Part shown: piece by piece, positions 1-9,148 of the stretch
How positions within the stretch are numbered: position 1 is the first letter of the stretch
Layout of the letters: the number at the start of each line of letters is the position of its first letter
The notes under the pieces: model-generated
Seen by the model: only the letters and a program-made list of their open reading frames with translations
Databases searched by the model: none
Told to the model about the DNA's origin: nothing
From: an uncultured Paracoccaceae bacterium
Lineage (GTDB): Bacteria > Pseudomonadota > Alphaproteobacteria > Rhodobacterales > Rhodobacteraceae
NCBI GenBank assembly: GCA_947503925.1
Contig: CANNFQ010000001.1
Location: 682,001 to 746,000 of the forward strand
DNA: 64,000 bases
Direction of reading: 5' to 3'
Program-made: the position numbers and the translations under genes

Positions 1-221
1 GGCAGGCGGGGTGGGTAGAGGTTGGCAACCTCAACCATTGGTGTGATCACCTTCGCTTTGCCAGCGAAAGCGATGATCGAAACCTGCGCCGTTTCAAGTG
101 CTTCCGGGATGGTCTTTAACTCATCAGACAGTTTCGCGATGCCATCGTCAAGCTGGCGCATCGTATCGCCAATCATAGATTCAGACACATCGATCACGAA
201 ATAGACGGGGAGCATACGCAT
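1..221 (-). CDS. TerY-like VWA domain protein (3' part cut by window edge)
   Basis: This is the N-terminal 73 residues of a second von Willebrand factor A protein, beginning MRMLPVYFVIDVSESM. The MIDAS metal-site motif is DVSES (DxSxS), right after the first beta strand, as in TerY proteins. A strong ribosome site (AAGGAGG, 228-234) sits 6 bases before the ATG at 221. It follows the upstream VWA gene by 12 bases, so the two are co-transcribed leftwards. TerY proteins act in tellurite/stress phosphorylation modules alongside PP2C phosphatases and kinases; whether those follow lies outside the window. Family assignment is good; the function is inferred. Confidence 0.8.
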   Translation of the reverse strand, partial: MRMLPVYFVIDVSESMIGDTMRQLDDGIAKLSDELKTIPEALETAQVSIIAFAGKAKVITPMVEVANLYPPRL

Positions 222-233
222 GCCTGCGCCTCC

Positions 234-875
234 TTAAATGACGATATTGATCTCGGACGGTGGCGGGGGAAGTTCGCTCACCTGTGCGGGACTGGCACCT
301 TGCGTCCGGCTGCCATCCGCGATGACATCGGATACCCATTGAAAGAATTGCTCAAAACCGGGCCCGTCTAGCGTATCTAGCATCGCGACAGAGGTGCAGA
401 ATCGTTTCAGCGCAGTGACATCCGCCGATGGTCCTGCGCCACAACCGACCATGGCCGCAAAACCGGCAGACTTGATCGCCTCTACCTGTTCATTAAATGT
501 CTGCGTGTCAGACGGTTTGCCATCTGTCATCACAAATAGCAGCGGCGCCCAATCGCCATTGCCGTCCTCGTTGCCGACGCGAACCTCTGATTTGACCTTC
601 TGACCGACCGTTTTCAACGCCTCGCCAAGGAATGTTGGGCCGCTATCGGGTGTCTTCAAATCAACGGCCGGGAACTGATCAAGTGGGGTCAGTTCCTGCA
701 TGACCCGGGCTTCAAGGTCGAAGGTGATCAGGCTGATATGCACCGTGTCAAGCGCATGTGGATCCTGCCGCAATGTCGAGAACAACACCTGCATAGAGTT
801 GTTGACCGCGTGAATCGGTTCACCGCGCATGGAGCCACTGGTATCAAGCAGAATATAAACAGGCAGACGGCGCAT
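234..875 (-). CDS. terY: TerY-like VWA domain protein
   Basis: A 213-residue single-domain VWA protein of usual TerY length. The N-terminus MRRLPVYILLDTSGSM carries the MIDAS motif DTSGS. A further conserved aspartate sits in FVMTDGKPSDT, with the threonine in PTFLGEAL between them, so the metal-ion adhesion site appears complete. I chose the ATG at 875 because GAGGT precedes it at good spacing and TerY proteins start this way; the frame stays open 15 codons further upstream. The C-terminal tail is proline-rich and ends hydrophobic. It is first in a leftward operon with a second VWA gene. Cytoplasmic: no signal peptide or membrane segment is seen. The role in tellurite or envelope stress is family inference. 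Confidence 0.82.
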   Translation of the reverse strand: MRRLPVYILLDTSGSMRGEPIHAVNNSMQVLFSTLRQDPHALDTVHISLITFDLEARVMQELTPLDQFPAVDLKTPDSGPTFLGEALKTVGQKVKSEVRVGNEDGNGDWAPLLFVMTDGKPSDTQTFNEQVEAIKSAGFAAMVGCGAGPSADVTALKRFCTSVAMLDTLDGPGFEQFFQWVSDVIADGSRTQGASPAQVSELPPPPSEINIVI

Positions 876-1322
876 GTGACCTCGCGGCTTGTCGGTTTTT
901 CGGGCAACCTTATACAGCAATCAGGCAGAAGTAGGGCAGGAATACAACCCAAAGTCGCTATCGCAATATCGGGCCCAGATGGCCAGCAACGACATAACCG
1001 ATTGGATTTGCTGCATCCAACAACCGGGACTGTAATTGACAATGGCTGAAACAAACGAAACACTCTGGCTCAGGGGGATGTGGTTGTTTGCACACTGGAG
1101 TTGAAAAAGGTCTGGCTTATTGCTTTGACAGACTGTCTAGGACATCAAGTTTGGTCGCGGTTTTCACCGAGCCAAACGATCATGGGCGCATCGCATCATC
1201 ACTGTTTCTGCCAGCAAGGCAGATGCGCATATCCCAAAAAAAGTAAGAAAATGGACGGGTTGCGCGCAGCGATCCGGAGCGAGAACACCAAGTTAATGCA
1301 TCAAATCACAAGGGAGAATATG
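876..1322. other. Intergenic region between divergent terY-like and TAXI genes
   Basis: 447 bases separate the leftward VWA gene from the rightward TAXI binding protein. Open frames run through it, but none resembles a known family and none has a convincing ribosome site. It must hold promoters for both directions. A TTGACA-like hexamer lies near 1124 but has no good -10 at the right distance. I see no stable terminator or repeat here. Confidence 0.4.
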
Positions 1323-2291
1323 ATGTTTTCGAAGTTCAAATTTGCTGTTGCCGGGGTGGCTACTGCAGCCTTTATGGCCCCTGCCGCCATGGCGGAAGAG
1401 TTCATCACAATCGGCACCGGCGGCGTTACCGGCGTTTATTACCCAACAGGTGGTGCGATTTGCCGTTTGGTGAACAAGGGTCGCCGTGATCATGGTGTCC
1501 GGTGTTCTGTCGAATCCACGGGTGGCTCGGTCTACAACATCAACACGATCCGCGAGGGTGAGCTGGAATTCGGCGTTGCCCAATCCGATTGGCAGTATCA
1601 CGCTTTTAACGGCACGTCGCGGTTCGAAGAAACCGGTCCTTTTGAAGGTCTGCGCGCCGTCTTCTCTGTCCATCCGGAACCCTTTACTGTCGTAGCACGC
1701 GCCGATAGCGGCATCGCCACCTTTGAGGACCTCAAGGGCAAGCGCGTCAATATCGGCAACCCTGGTTCCGGTCAGCGCGGCACGATGGAAGTGCTGATGG
1801 AAGCACTTGGTTGGACAACTGGCGATTTCGCGCTGGCGACAGAGCTGAAAGCATCTGAACAGTCTGCTGCACTGTGTGACAACCAGATCGATGCAATGGT
1901 TTACACTGTTGGTCACCCGTCCGGTTCGATCCAGGAAGCCACAACCGCTTGCGATTCCGTGCTGGTTGAAGTGTCTGGCGATGTTGTGGCCAAACTGATC
2001 GAGGATAACTCCTTCTACCGGACGGCCACGATCCCAGGCGGCATGTATCGTGGCAATGATGATGACACGACGACATTCGGTGTTGGCGCGACCTTTGTCA
2101 GCTCTGATTCAGTATCCGAAGAAGTTGTCTATACGTTGGTCAAATCTGTCTTTGAAAACTTCGACGATTTCAAAGGTTTGCACCCAGCTTTCGCGAACCT
2201 GACACCAGAGGAAATGTCATCCGCAGGTCTGTCTGCGCCACTGCATGACGGCGCGGCTAAATACTACAAGGAAGCCGGGCTGATCGAATAA
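1323..2291 (+). CDS. TAXI family TRAP transporter solute-binding protein
   Basis: A 322-residue periplasmic binding protein. A Sec signal peptide (MFSKFKFAVAGVATAAFMAPAAMA) is followed by the TAXI-family start EEFITIGTGGVTGVYYPTGG. Later regions typical of the family are VARADSGIATFEDLKGKRVNIGNPGSGQRGT and a C-terminal LHPAFANLTPEEM. AGGGAG at 1311-1316 fits the ATG at 1323 (6-base gap) better than the adjacent ATG at 1320; the frame is open far upstream but has no such site. It delivers ligand to the fused permease encoded next. TAXI systems commonly take up dicarboxylates or glutamate-like acids, but the substrate cannot be read from the sequence. Confidence 0.92.
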   Translation: MFSKFKFAVAGVATAAFMAPAAMAEEFITIGTGGVTGVYYPTGGAICRLVNKGRRDHGVRCSVESTGGSVYNINTIREGELEFGVAQSDWQYHAFNGTSRFEETGPFEGLRAVFSVHPEPFTVVARADSGIATFEDLKGKRVNIGNPGSGQRGTMEVLMEALGWTTGDFALATELKASEQSAALCDNQIDAMVYTVGHPSGSIQEATTACDSVLVEVSGDVVAKLIEDNSFYRTATIPGGMYRGNDDDTTTFGVGATFVSSDSVSEEVVYTLVKSVFENFDDFKGLHPAFANLTPEEMSSAGLSAPLHDGAAKYYKEAGLIE

Positions 2292-2312
2292 CCACGATCA
2301 CCCAGACAAAAC

Positions 2313-2341
2313 TTCCGGGGGCGGTGCGCTGCCCCCGGGAA
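2313..2341 (+). promoter_or_regulatory. Intercistronic GC-rich hairpin between binding protein and permease
   Basis: The arms TTCCGGGGGC (2313-2322) and GCCCCCGGGAA (2331-2341) pair with one bulged base around an 8-base loop. No T-run follows. The hairpin probably shields the binding-protein mRNA end or partly terminates transcription, giving more binding protein than permease, as is common in binding-protein transport operons. The role is inferred. Confidence 0.6.
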
Positions 2342-2385
2342 CAACAAAGACAAAGCCAGCCGGAAACCGGCGACAGGGGGACGAC

Positions 2386-4995
2386 ATGGTTGACACCGAC
2401 AAGCGCGCACTTAGCGAGGACGAACTACAGGAACTGGTCGCAGCAAGTGACAGTGGTGCCCGCAGCCCGACCGGCACAGTAGGCACGTTTATTGCGGCAA
2501 CGGCGCTGATCTGGTCTATTTTCCAAGTCCTGCTTGCCTCGCCAGTGGCCCCTTACGTGCTGCCCGGTGACTTGATCAACAACTCCCGCCAAATCCATTT
2601 GGCCTTCGCCATCTTCCTATCTGCCATGGCCTATCCGTTGTTTAAATCCAGCCCGCGCGATGCGATCCCCTGGTATGACTGGTTCCTAGGGATCGGTGGA
2701 GCGTTTCTCGCCCTTTACGGCTACTTTTTTTACGACAAGATTGTTAGCAATGGCGGTCTGGCCGATACTGCTGACGCCTATTTCGCGCTCGCTGGGCTGA
2801 TTTTCCTTTTCATTGCCGCCTACCGGACCCTGGGACCGGTGATGGTGCTGCTTGCTATTGTCTTCCTATGCTACGTTTTCTTTGGGTCCTCGGAAGTGGT
2901 CCCGGATCAGATCCGCTGGGCTGGTGCGTCCCTGCGCAAGGCGATGAGCCATATGTGGATCACATCAGAGGGCGTGTTCGGGATCGCGCTTGGTGTGTCG
3001 ACCAAGTTTGTGTTCCTCTTCGTCCTCTTCGGCGCACTGCTCGATAAGGCGGGTGCGGGCAATTATTTTATCAAGATGGCGTTTGGCGCACTTGGCCACC
3101 TGCGCGGCGGTCCCGCCAAAGCTGCAGTTGTCGGCTCTGCTGCGACCGGCCTGATCTCTGGTTCATCTATCGCCAACGTGGTCACCACGGGGACATTCAC
3201 GATCCCACTGATGAAGCGTGTCGGCTTTAGCGCTGAAAAGGCTGGTTCGGTGGAGGTGGCATCTTCCGTTAACGGACAGATCATGCCGCCAGTAATGGGG
3301 GCCGCGGCCTTCCTGATGGTGGAATATGTCGGCATCTCATATGTCGAGGTGATCACCCACGCCTTCCTACCTGCCGTGATTTCCTACATCGCGCTGGTCT
3401 ATATCGTTCACCTGGAAGCGGTGAAAAACAACATGCCAACCATCGGCAACAAGGTTGTATCCATGGGGCGGACGATTGGCGGTATGTTCGCCTTCTTCGC
3501 TGGTTTCGCGCTGCTGTGCTATGCAACGCAATATCCAGTTAGCTGGATTGTTGCACTTGTGCCAAACGGGGCAGGGTGGGCTCTGGCCGCGATGCTCGGG
3601 CTGGTATATCTGGTCCTGATTTATCTGGCGGCGCAGACCGATGACCTAGAACCGGATGACCCCAATGCAGAGGTCGTCGAACTGCCTGACCTCGCCAAGA
3701 TCTACAAATCCGGCCTCTATTACTTGCTGCCGATCATCGTACTCGTCTACTTCCTGATGATCGAACGTAAATCGCCGGGCCTGTCCGCCTTCTGGGCAAC
3801 ATTTCTGCTGTTTGGTATTCTGCTGACCCAGAAAACGCTCAAGGCGATGTTCCGGGGTGAGACAGATGCCATCAGCCGCCTGAAAGATGGTTTGATCGAC
3901 CTGATTGATGGGATGATCGACGGCGCACGCAACATGATCGGGATCGGTCTGGCGACAGCCACTGCAGGGATCATCGTAGGGACCGTATCACTGACCGGGA
4001 TCGGGCAGGTTATGGCCGATTTTGTCGAATTCCTGTCTGGCGGAAACCTGATCCTGATGCTGGTATTCGTTGCTATCCTGTCGCTGATCCTTGGGATGGG
4101 CCTGCCGACGACCGCCAACTACATTGTTGTGTCATCGCTGATGGTCGCAGTTGTGGTTGAACTTGGTGCGCAATCGGGGCTGGTTGTACCGCTGATCGCT
4201 GTCCACCTCTTTGTGTTCTATTTTGGGATCATGGCGGATGTAACGCCGCCTGTGGGGCTCGCCAGTTTTGCTGCTGCGGCTGTCTCTGGTGGCGATGCAA
4301 TCCGTACCGGATTCACGGCATTCTTCTACAGTCTACGGACCGTGGCGCTGCCTTTCGTGTTCATCTTCAACACTGATTTGTTGTTGATCGATGTGACGCT
4401 GACCCAAGGTATAATCGTTTTCATTGTTTCAACCATTGGGATCCTCGTCTTTACGGCCGGGACCATGGGATGGTTCATGACCAAAAGCCGGATCTGGGAA
4501 ACGGTCGCATTGCTGCTGATCGCCTTTGCATTGTTCCGGCCGGGGTTCTTCATGAACCAAATCCAGCCGCCGTTTGAGGATATCGCACCAGCAGCCTTTA
4601 CCGAAGCGCTTGGCAATGCCGAACCCGGCAGCAGCCTGCGGACGGTCATCAGCGGACCCGACTTTGACACGCTGGAAATGAAAGACCTGACCGTGCCACT
4701 GACTGTGCCGGATGTGGAAGGGGCAGAGGCGCGGCTTGATGCGCTGGGTTTCATCCTGATCCCTGAAGGCGATGTGCAGCGATTGGATGAGCCCGGCTTT
4801 GGCACGGAACTGGCGGATGCGCTGTCATCGTTTGATTTCTACAGCGATGATGCGGTGGCCGTCACCAGCGTGCAGGCAACGGCGAACCAGCTGCCCAAGG
4901 AACTAATCTTCATTCCGGCATTGCTGTTGCTCGCCTTGATCGCCGCGCTACAAATGCGGCGGGCTGCACCGGTCCGCGAAGGAGAAATGGCATGA
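2386..4995 (+). CDS. TRAP transporter fused permease, TAXI type (4TM/12TM)
   Basis: An 869-residue membrane protein in which the small (DctQ-like) and large (DctM-like) TRAP subunits are fused, the usual form for TAXI systems. Many hydrophobic segments run along the chain. The DctM-type signature regions include GSAATGLISGSSIANVVTTG and SSVNGQIMPPVMGAAAFLM near residues 250-310 and ILGMGLPTTANYIVVSS near 565. The C-terminal ~150 residues form a soluble segment and then a last membrane helix (FIPALLLLALIAAL). The start at 2386 follows GGGGGACGAC. Its stop overlaps the start of the UspA gene by 4 bases (ATGA), which indicates translational coupling. It works with the TAXI binding protein encoded just upstream in sodium- or proton-driven uptake. 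Confidence 0.93.
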   Translation: MVDTDKRALSEDELQELVAASDSGARSPTGTVGTFIAATALIWSIFQVLLASPVAPYVLPGDLINNSRQIHLAFAIFLSAMAYPLFKSSPRDAIPWYDWFLGIGGAFLALYGYFFYDKIVSNGGLADTADAYFALAGLIFLFIAAYRTLGPVMVLLAIVFLCYVFFGSSEVVPDQIRWAGASLRKAMSHMWITSEGVFGIALGVSTKFVFLFVLFGALLDKAGAGNYFIKMAFGALGHLRGGPAKAAVVGSAATGLISGSSIANVVTTGTFTIPLMKRVGFSAEKAGSVEVASSVNGQIMPPVMGAAAFLMVEYVGISYVEVITHAFLPAVISYIALVYIVHLEAVKNNMPTIGNKVVSMGRTIGGMFAFFAGFALLCYATQYPVSWIVALVPNGAGWALAAMLGLVYLVLIYLAAQTDDLEPDDPNAEVVELPDLAKIYKSGLYYLLPIIVLVYFLMIERKSPGLSAFWATFLLFGILLTQKTLKAMFRGETDAISRLKDGLIDLIDGMIDGARNMIGIGLATATAGIIVGTVSLTGIGQVMADFVEFLSGGNLILMLVFVAILSLILGMGLPTTANYIVVSSLMVAVVVELGAQSGLVVPLIAVHLFVFYFGIMADVTPPVGLASFAAAAVSGGDAIRTGFTAFFYSLRTVALPFVFIFNTDLLLIDVTLTQGIIVFIVSTIGILVFTAGTMGWFMTKSRIWETVALLLIAFALFRPGFFMNQIQPPFEDIAPAAFTEALGNAEPGSSLRTVISGPDFDTLEMKDLTVPLTVPDVEGAEARLDALGFILIPEGDVQRLDEPGFGTELADALSSFDFYSDDAVAVTSVQATANQLPKELIFIPALLLLALIAALQMRRAAPVREGEMA

Positions 4996-5432
4996 CCAAG
5001 ACTGTCCTCTGTGCTGTTGATATCAACCGCTCTGAAGAAGAGCAGAAAATCGTCAAGCAAGCCGCCAAACTGGCCGATATGGATGGCGCGCAGCTTGATG
5101 TGATTTCTGTTGTTCCTGACTATGGTGCATCGGTCGTAGGGGCCTATTTTCAGGACCACCATGTGGCGACCGCTCAAGAAACGGCGGGTGAACATCTCAA
5201 CGCGCTTGTCGAAAGTGCTGTGGGCGCTGAGCGCAACAAATCGGTGCGTCATGTAGTGGCCGTTGGCAAGGTTTATCAAGAAGTGCTCAAGGCGGCAAAG
5301 CTGTGCGGTGCTGACCTGATCGTGATCGGCGCACATGACCCGGATCTGAAGGATTATCTGCTTGGGCCGAATGCGGCCCGGATCGTGCGGCATTCGGAAT
5401 GTTCGGTTTTCGTGGTGCGCCACGACAGCTAA
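4992..5432 (+). CDS. Universal stress protein UspA family
   Basis: A 146-residue single Usp domain: TKTVLCAVDINRSEEEQKIV at the start, and the ATP-binding signature GADLIVIGAHDPDLKDYLLGPNAARIVRHSECSVFVVR at the end, a variant of G-x2-G-x9-G(S/T). It overlaps the permease gene by 4 bases. UspA partners are regularly found beside TRAP transporters (TeaD beside the ectoine transporter TeaABC is the known example), where they bind ATP and modulate uptake. The same role is inferred here. Confidence 0.88.
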   Translation: MTKTVLCAVDINRSEEEQKIVKQAAKLADMDGAQLDVISVVPDYGASVVGAYFQDHHVATAQETAGEHLNALVESAVGAERNKSVRHVVAVGKVYQEVLKAAKLCGADLIVIGAHDPDLKDYLLGPNAARIVRHSECSVFVVRHDS

Positions 5433-5654
5433 GGCACGCTAAAGACGGCGGTTTTCGTTTCAAACGCGCGCGGACTGGGGTTCGTGTGCGTTTTCTCTTG
5501 GCTGATAACGGTGGGCGGCGAGGCGCGGCGCAAAGGTGACAGTTTGGAATTCTTCGGCAGTAAGACAAAATTCCCGCGCTATGGATTGACAGGGCACATC
5601 CGAACATCGCCTTATTAACGGATATTAAGAAACACTGATTTTGGATATGAACGC

Positions 5655-7481
5655 ATGGCGAAGAAAATCCCGAATGTCGCACAAGTTCTGATTGAATACC
5701 TCAAGCTTGAAGGCGTTTCGCATGTCTTCGGTGTCCCGGGCGGTGGCCTGATCGAGATGCTTGACGAATTCTACGAACAGCGCGGCGAAATCGACTACGT
5801 CGTCTGTCGCCAGGAAACTGGCGCTGCCTATATGGCCGATGGATATCATCGTGCCACGGGCAAGCTGGGCGTTGTCATGGTGACAACCGGCCCGGGCGCC
5901 ACGAACGCGCTGACAGGCGTAATGAACGCCGAAGCCGGGGGCGCTGCCGTGCTTGCGCTGACAGGCGAGATTGCAGAGGCTTATGCCGGCATGGGGTATC
6001 TGCAAGAGGGCATTGATGGCAAACTTGACGTCAATCAGATCTATCGGGCCTCCTGCGCCAGTTCGACGATCCTGTCCAACCCCGTCAGCGCCCAACGGCT
6101 GATTGAGGCCGCGTTGCGCACCGCGATGAGCGTCCCGCACCATGCCGCGCATTTGTCGCTGCCAGTGGATGTGACGGGAAAACCCGCGACCAAGCTACAA
6201 CAACCCGGCAAGCTGCCGGAGCCAATCGATATGCCTGACAGCCCCGCCCGATACCGGACCGCCCCGTCAGAGGCACCGCTGCGCAAGGTCGAGAAAACAC
6301 TGGAACTACTGGCCGCCGCCAAACGGCCACTGATCATGCTGGGCAATGGCTGCCGGGAGGCGCTACGCGATCCGGGGACCCTGCAATCCTTCACCCGGTT
6401 TGTAGAAGCGCGGGGCATCCCCGTGATCACAACCGCTGACGGGAAGGGGATATTCGACGAAGATCACCCACTGTCCCTGCGGATGTTCGGCATCGCGAAC
6501 TGCATCTGGCCATACTACTGGATGAACCAGGACGACCCAAAATATGACGCTCTGCTGGTGATCGGGTCGGGCATGGGCGAATTGGCCACCAACAAGTGGA
6601 ACCCGATGCTGATCCCCGATGGACCGCTGATCCAGCTTGATGCATATCAACGGATCATTGCCCGCGACTTTCCGGTCGATCTGGGCATCGTTGGTGAGGC
6701 CGGGGCTTTCATCAACGCGCTGGCGCGATTGTCGGGGGAGGCACCGCCGCCACCGGATGAAGTTGCCGAACGCAAGGCGAAGGTGGCGGAAATCAAGGCA
6801 GACCATTCGCCGTTCTTTTCCGATGACGAATACGAATCCGAGGCCGAACCTGTTCAACCCGCTGCGCTATGCCGTGTGATGCAAGAGGTCCTGCCACACG
6901 ACGATACGATCATCATGCTGGATGCGGGCAACTGTGTGGGCTGGGGCGCGCATTACCTTGTCTCCAAGCCGGGGTTCGAGGTGCATTCATCTTTGGACAT
7001 GGGGCCGATGGGCTTCGCGTCTGGTGCGGTGGTTGGTGCCAAGGTCGCGCGGCCTGATGCCACTTGCGTTGCCTTTACGGGTGACGGCGCGTTCATGATG
7101 CAAGGCACTGAAATTTCAACGGCACAGCGCAACGGGATCGGCGCGATTTGGGTTGTGCTGCATGATGATGATCTATCCATGGTCAGCCAGGGGATGGAAC
7201 ATTTCAAAGGGGGTAAGCCCACCGCATGGAGGGAAATGTTCGATCTTGGCACACCCAACCTCAAGAAATTCGCCGCCGGTTTGGGCGCAGATGCCTATAG
7301 TGTGAAATCACCTGGTGAATTTGCAACGGCACTGAAAAAGGCGGTCAAACGCGCCGATGCAGATAAGAAACCGCAAGTTATCGTCGCGCAAATCAACCGT
7401 AAGGCGGAACCGCCATATTACAACCCACTTTATGTGCCGACCCGTCAACAGGCACGCAAACTGACAGGACAGGAAGACTGA
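5655..7481 (+). CDS. ThDP-dependent enzyme, acetolactate synthase/decarboxylase superfamily
   Basis: A 608-residue protein with the three-domain layout of acetolactate synthase and benzoylformate decarboxylase. The Pyr domain holds the catalytic glutamate in CRQETGAAYMADGYHR (E54). The PP domain holds GDGAFMMQGTEISTAQ near residue 475. At the far end of the ThDP motif the usual NN pair reads HD (VVLHDDDLSM), so the metal-binding Asn is Asp. It is the first of three closely spaced genes; the amine oxidase starts 1 base after its stop. The ribosome site before the ATG is weak. Acetolactate synthase proper is unlikely: no small subunit is adjacent, and the partners are an amine oxidase and a ketosynthase-like protein. 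Acyloin formation or 2-oxoacid decarboxylation are possible; the substrate is unknown. Confidence 0.8.
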   Translation: MAKKIPNVAQVLIEYLKLEGVSHVFGVPGGGLIEMLDEFYEQRGEIDYVVCRQETGAAYMADGYHRATGKLGVVMVTTGPGATNALTGVMNAEAGGAAVLALTGEIAEAYAGMGYLQEGIDGKLDVNQIYRASCASSTILSNPVSAQRLIEAALRTAMSVPHHAAHLSLPVDVTGKPATKLQQPGKLPEPIDMPDSPARYRTAPSEAPLRKVEKTLELLAAAKRPLIMLGNGCREALRDPGTLQSFTRFVEARGIPVITTADGKGIFDEDHPLSLRMFGIANCIWPYYWMNQDDPKYDALLVIGSGMGELATNKWNPMLIPDGPLIQLDAYQRIIARDFPVDLGIVGEAGAFINALARLSGEAPPPPDEVAERKAKVAEIKADHSPFFSDDEYESEAEPVQPAALCRVMQEVLPHDDTIIMLDAGNCVGWGAHYLVSKPGFEVHSSLDMGPMGFASGAVVGAKVARPDATCVAFTGDGAFMMQGTEISTAQRNGIGAIWVVLHDDDLSMVSQGMEHFKGGKPTAWREMFDLGTPNLKKFAAGLGADAYSVKSPGEFATALKKAVKRADADKKPQVIVAQINRKAEPPYYNPLYVPTRQQARKLTGQED

Positions 7482-7482
7482 C

Positions 7483-9129
7483 ATGGGCGATATGATTGAC
7501 TTTGCGATTGTGGGCGGTGGTGCATCGGGAGTTTACACAGCCTGGCGGTTGGCACAGGCCTCTGATGATGAACTGCGTTGCATCCGGGAAAAGATCGGCG
7601 GTAAGGGGCCTTTGAAGATCACCATCTTCGAAGGGTCTGATCGGATCGGCGGGCGTTTGCTGTCGGCTTCGCCCGCCGATATGCCGGATGAGCCGATGGA
7701 AATCGGCGGTATGCGGTTTCTGGATAATCAACCCCTCGTGCGCGATCTTGTGGCCAAGCTCGACATCAAACACCACCCGCAAGTTGTTGATGATCCAAAG
7801 AACTTTGCATGGCTGCGGCGAAAACACTTTGTGCAGTCTGAGCTCTCCAAGCCCGATACCAAACTGCCCTACAACCTGACGGATATTGAAGGGGCGGTTG
7901 TCAAAGCCTCTGCCACCCCGGCTGAATTGATCTTTTGGGCAGTATATCAGGAGTTCCCCGAAATTAATGGGATGAAACCCGATCAGTTGGAAGAGTTTCT
8001 CCAGACCGCCAAGGTCGGGGGCAGGGACCTTTATGATGTCGGGTTCTGGAACCTGCTTTCGCGGCATCTAAGCCATGAAGGTCGGCAATTGGCGATCACC
8101 ACCATCGGCTATGACGTGCTGGGTGCCAATGCAAATGCCGTCGATATCATTGCCGAGAATTTCGATTTCACGCCTGACACCAACTACTACCTTTTTGATG
8201 ACGGGTTCGAGGCGCTGCTTTGGGAACTCGCCGAACAGTTCCAGAAATCCGGCCATGTCGAGATGGAAATGGTACTCGACAGCTTTGACGATTTCGATCT
8301 TGATGACGGCCACAAGGGCATGCGGCTGTCTTTTGAAACCGATGAAAAAGTTGACGCAAGGGCCATCGTTTTGGCCATGCCACAGGCCGCCATTCAAGGG
8401 TTGCGCAAGACTGGACCACTGCTTGACCCGCGCCGCGCACCCCATGTACCGATGATGCTGAACTCGGTTGAGGGCATCCCGCTTTACAAGCTCTTCCTGA
8501 TCTATGAACAGCCATGGTGGAAAGAAAAATGCGGCCTGACCCATGGCCGGTCATTGACGGATATACCGGTGCGCCAATGCTATTACTGGGCCAGCAATGA
8601 CAACGATTATTCGGCAATCATGGCATACAATGATCAGGCAAGTAGCAGTTTCTGGGGCGGTTACCAGACCGGGCCATTGGGACCGCGGGATGCCGAAGAA
8701 ACGGTGCGAGGGGCAGAAGGACCAAAGCTGTTCCAGCGGCGTCATGATGAATGGAAGCCCCCCAAGGACCATCTGGCCGAGCGTCGTCGGAAAAATTGGG
8801 ATGATCACAAGGCGCCTCATGAAATGGTTGTCGAAATGCACCGGCAACTGATTGAGATGCACGGCGTGGCTGACGCACCATTCCCCGTGGATGCCGCCTA
8901 TATGGACTGGATGAACGCGCCTTACGGCGGGGCCGTCCATTTCTGGAATCCGGGTTACAAATCGTGGGAAATGGTGGAGCGTATTCCGCAGGCCGTCGAT
9001 GGTGTGAATGCCTTTATCGTAGGTGAAGCTTATTCAACGACGCAGACATGGGTTGAAGGTGCATTCCAGACATCGGAAATCGCGCTTGGTAAATTGGGTA
9101 TGGATAAGCCATCCTGGGTAAAAGAATAA
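7483..9129 (+). CDS. FAD-dependent amine oxidase (flavin monoamine/L-amino-acid oxidase family)
   Basis: A 548-residue flavoprotein. The Rossmann motif IVGGGASGVYTAWRLA is near residues 8-23, and the adenine-ribose acidic residue and GG motif are in IFEGSDRIGGRL. EIGGMRF follows, as in amine oxidases. The C-terminal flavin-binding end is FIVGEAYSTTQTWVEGAF, preceded by PYGGAVHFW, reminiscent of tryptophan or lysine oxidases. No signal peptide is present, so it is cytoplasmic. It would oxidise an amino acid or amine to an imine/2-oxo acid. Its position between a ThDP enzyme and a ketosynthase-like gene suggests it makes the 2-oxo acid used by the ThDP enzyme, but that is inference. Confidence 0.8.
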   Translation: MGDMIDFAIVGGGASGVYTAWRLAQASDDELRCIREKIGGKGPLKITIFEGSDRIGGRLLSASPADMPDEPMEIGGMRFLDNQPLVRDLVAKLDIKHHPQVVDDPKNFAWLRRKHFVQSELSKPDTKLPYNLTDIEGAVVKASATPAELIFWAVYQEFPEINGMKPDQLEEFLQTAKVGGRDLYDVGFWNLLSRHLSHEGRQLAITTIGYDVLGANANAVDIIAENFDFTPDTNYYLFDDGFEALLWELAEQFQKSGHVEMEMVLDSFDDFDLDDGHKGMRLSFETDEKVDARAIVLAMPQAAIQGLRKTGPLLDPRRAPHVPMMLNSVEGIPLYKLFLIYEQPWWKEKCGLTHGRSLTDIPVRQCYYWASNDNDYSAIMAYNDQASSSFWGGYQTGPLGPRDAEETVRGAEGPKLFQRRHDEWKPPKDHLAERRRKNWDDHKAPHEMVVEMHRQLIEMHGVADAPFPVDAAYMDWMNAPYGGAVHFWNPGYKSWEMVERIPQAVDGVNAFIVGEAYSTTQTWVEGAFQTSEIALGKLGMDKPSWVKE

Positions 9130-9148
9130 TTTGAACGGGTGAAGTGAG

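Noticed and set aside
5655..7481. Calling the ThDP enzyme acetolactate synthase (ilvB)
   Set aside because: There is no ilvN-type small subunit or branched-chain gene nearby, the ThDP motif differs (HD for NN), and the operon partners are an amine oxidase and a ketosynthase-like protein.
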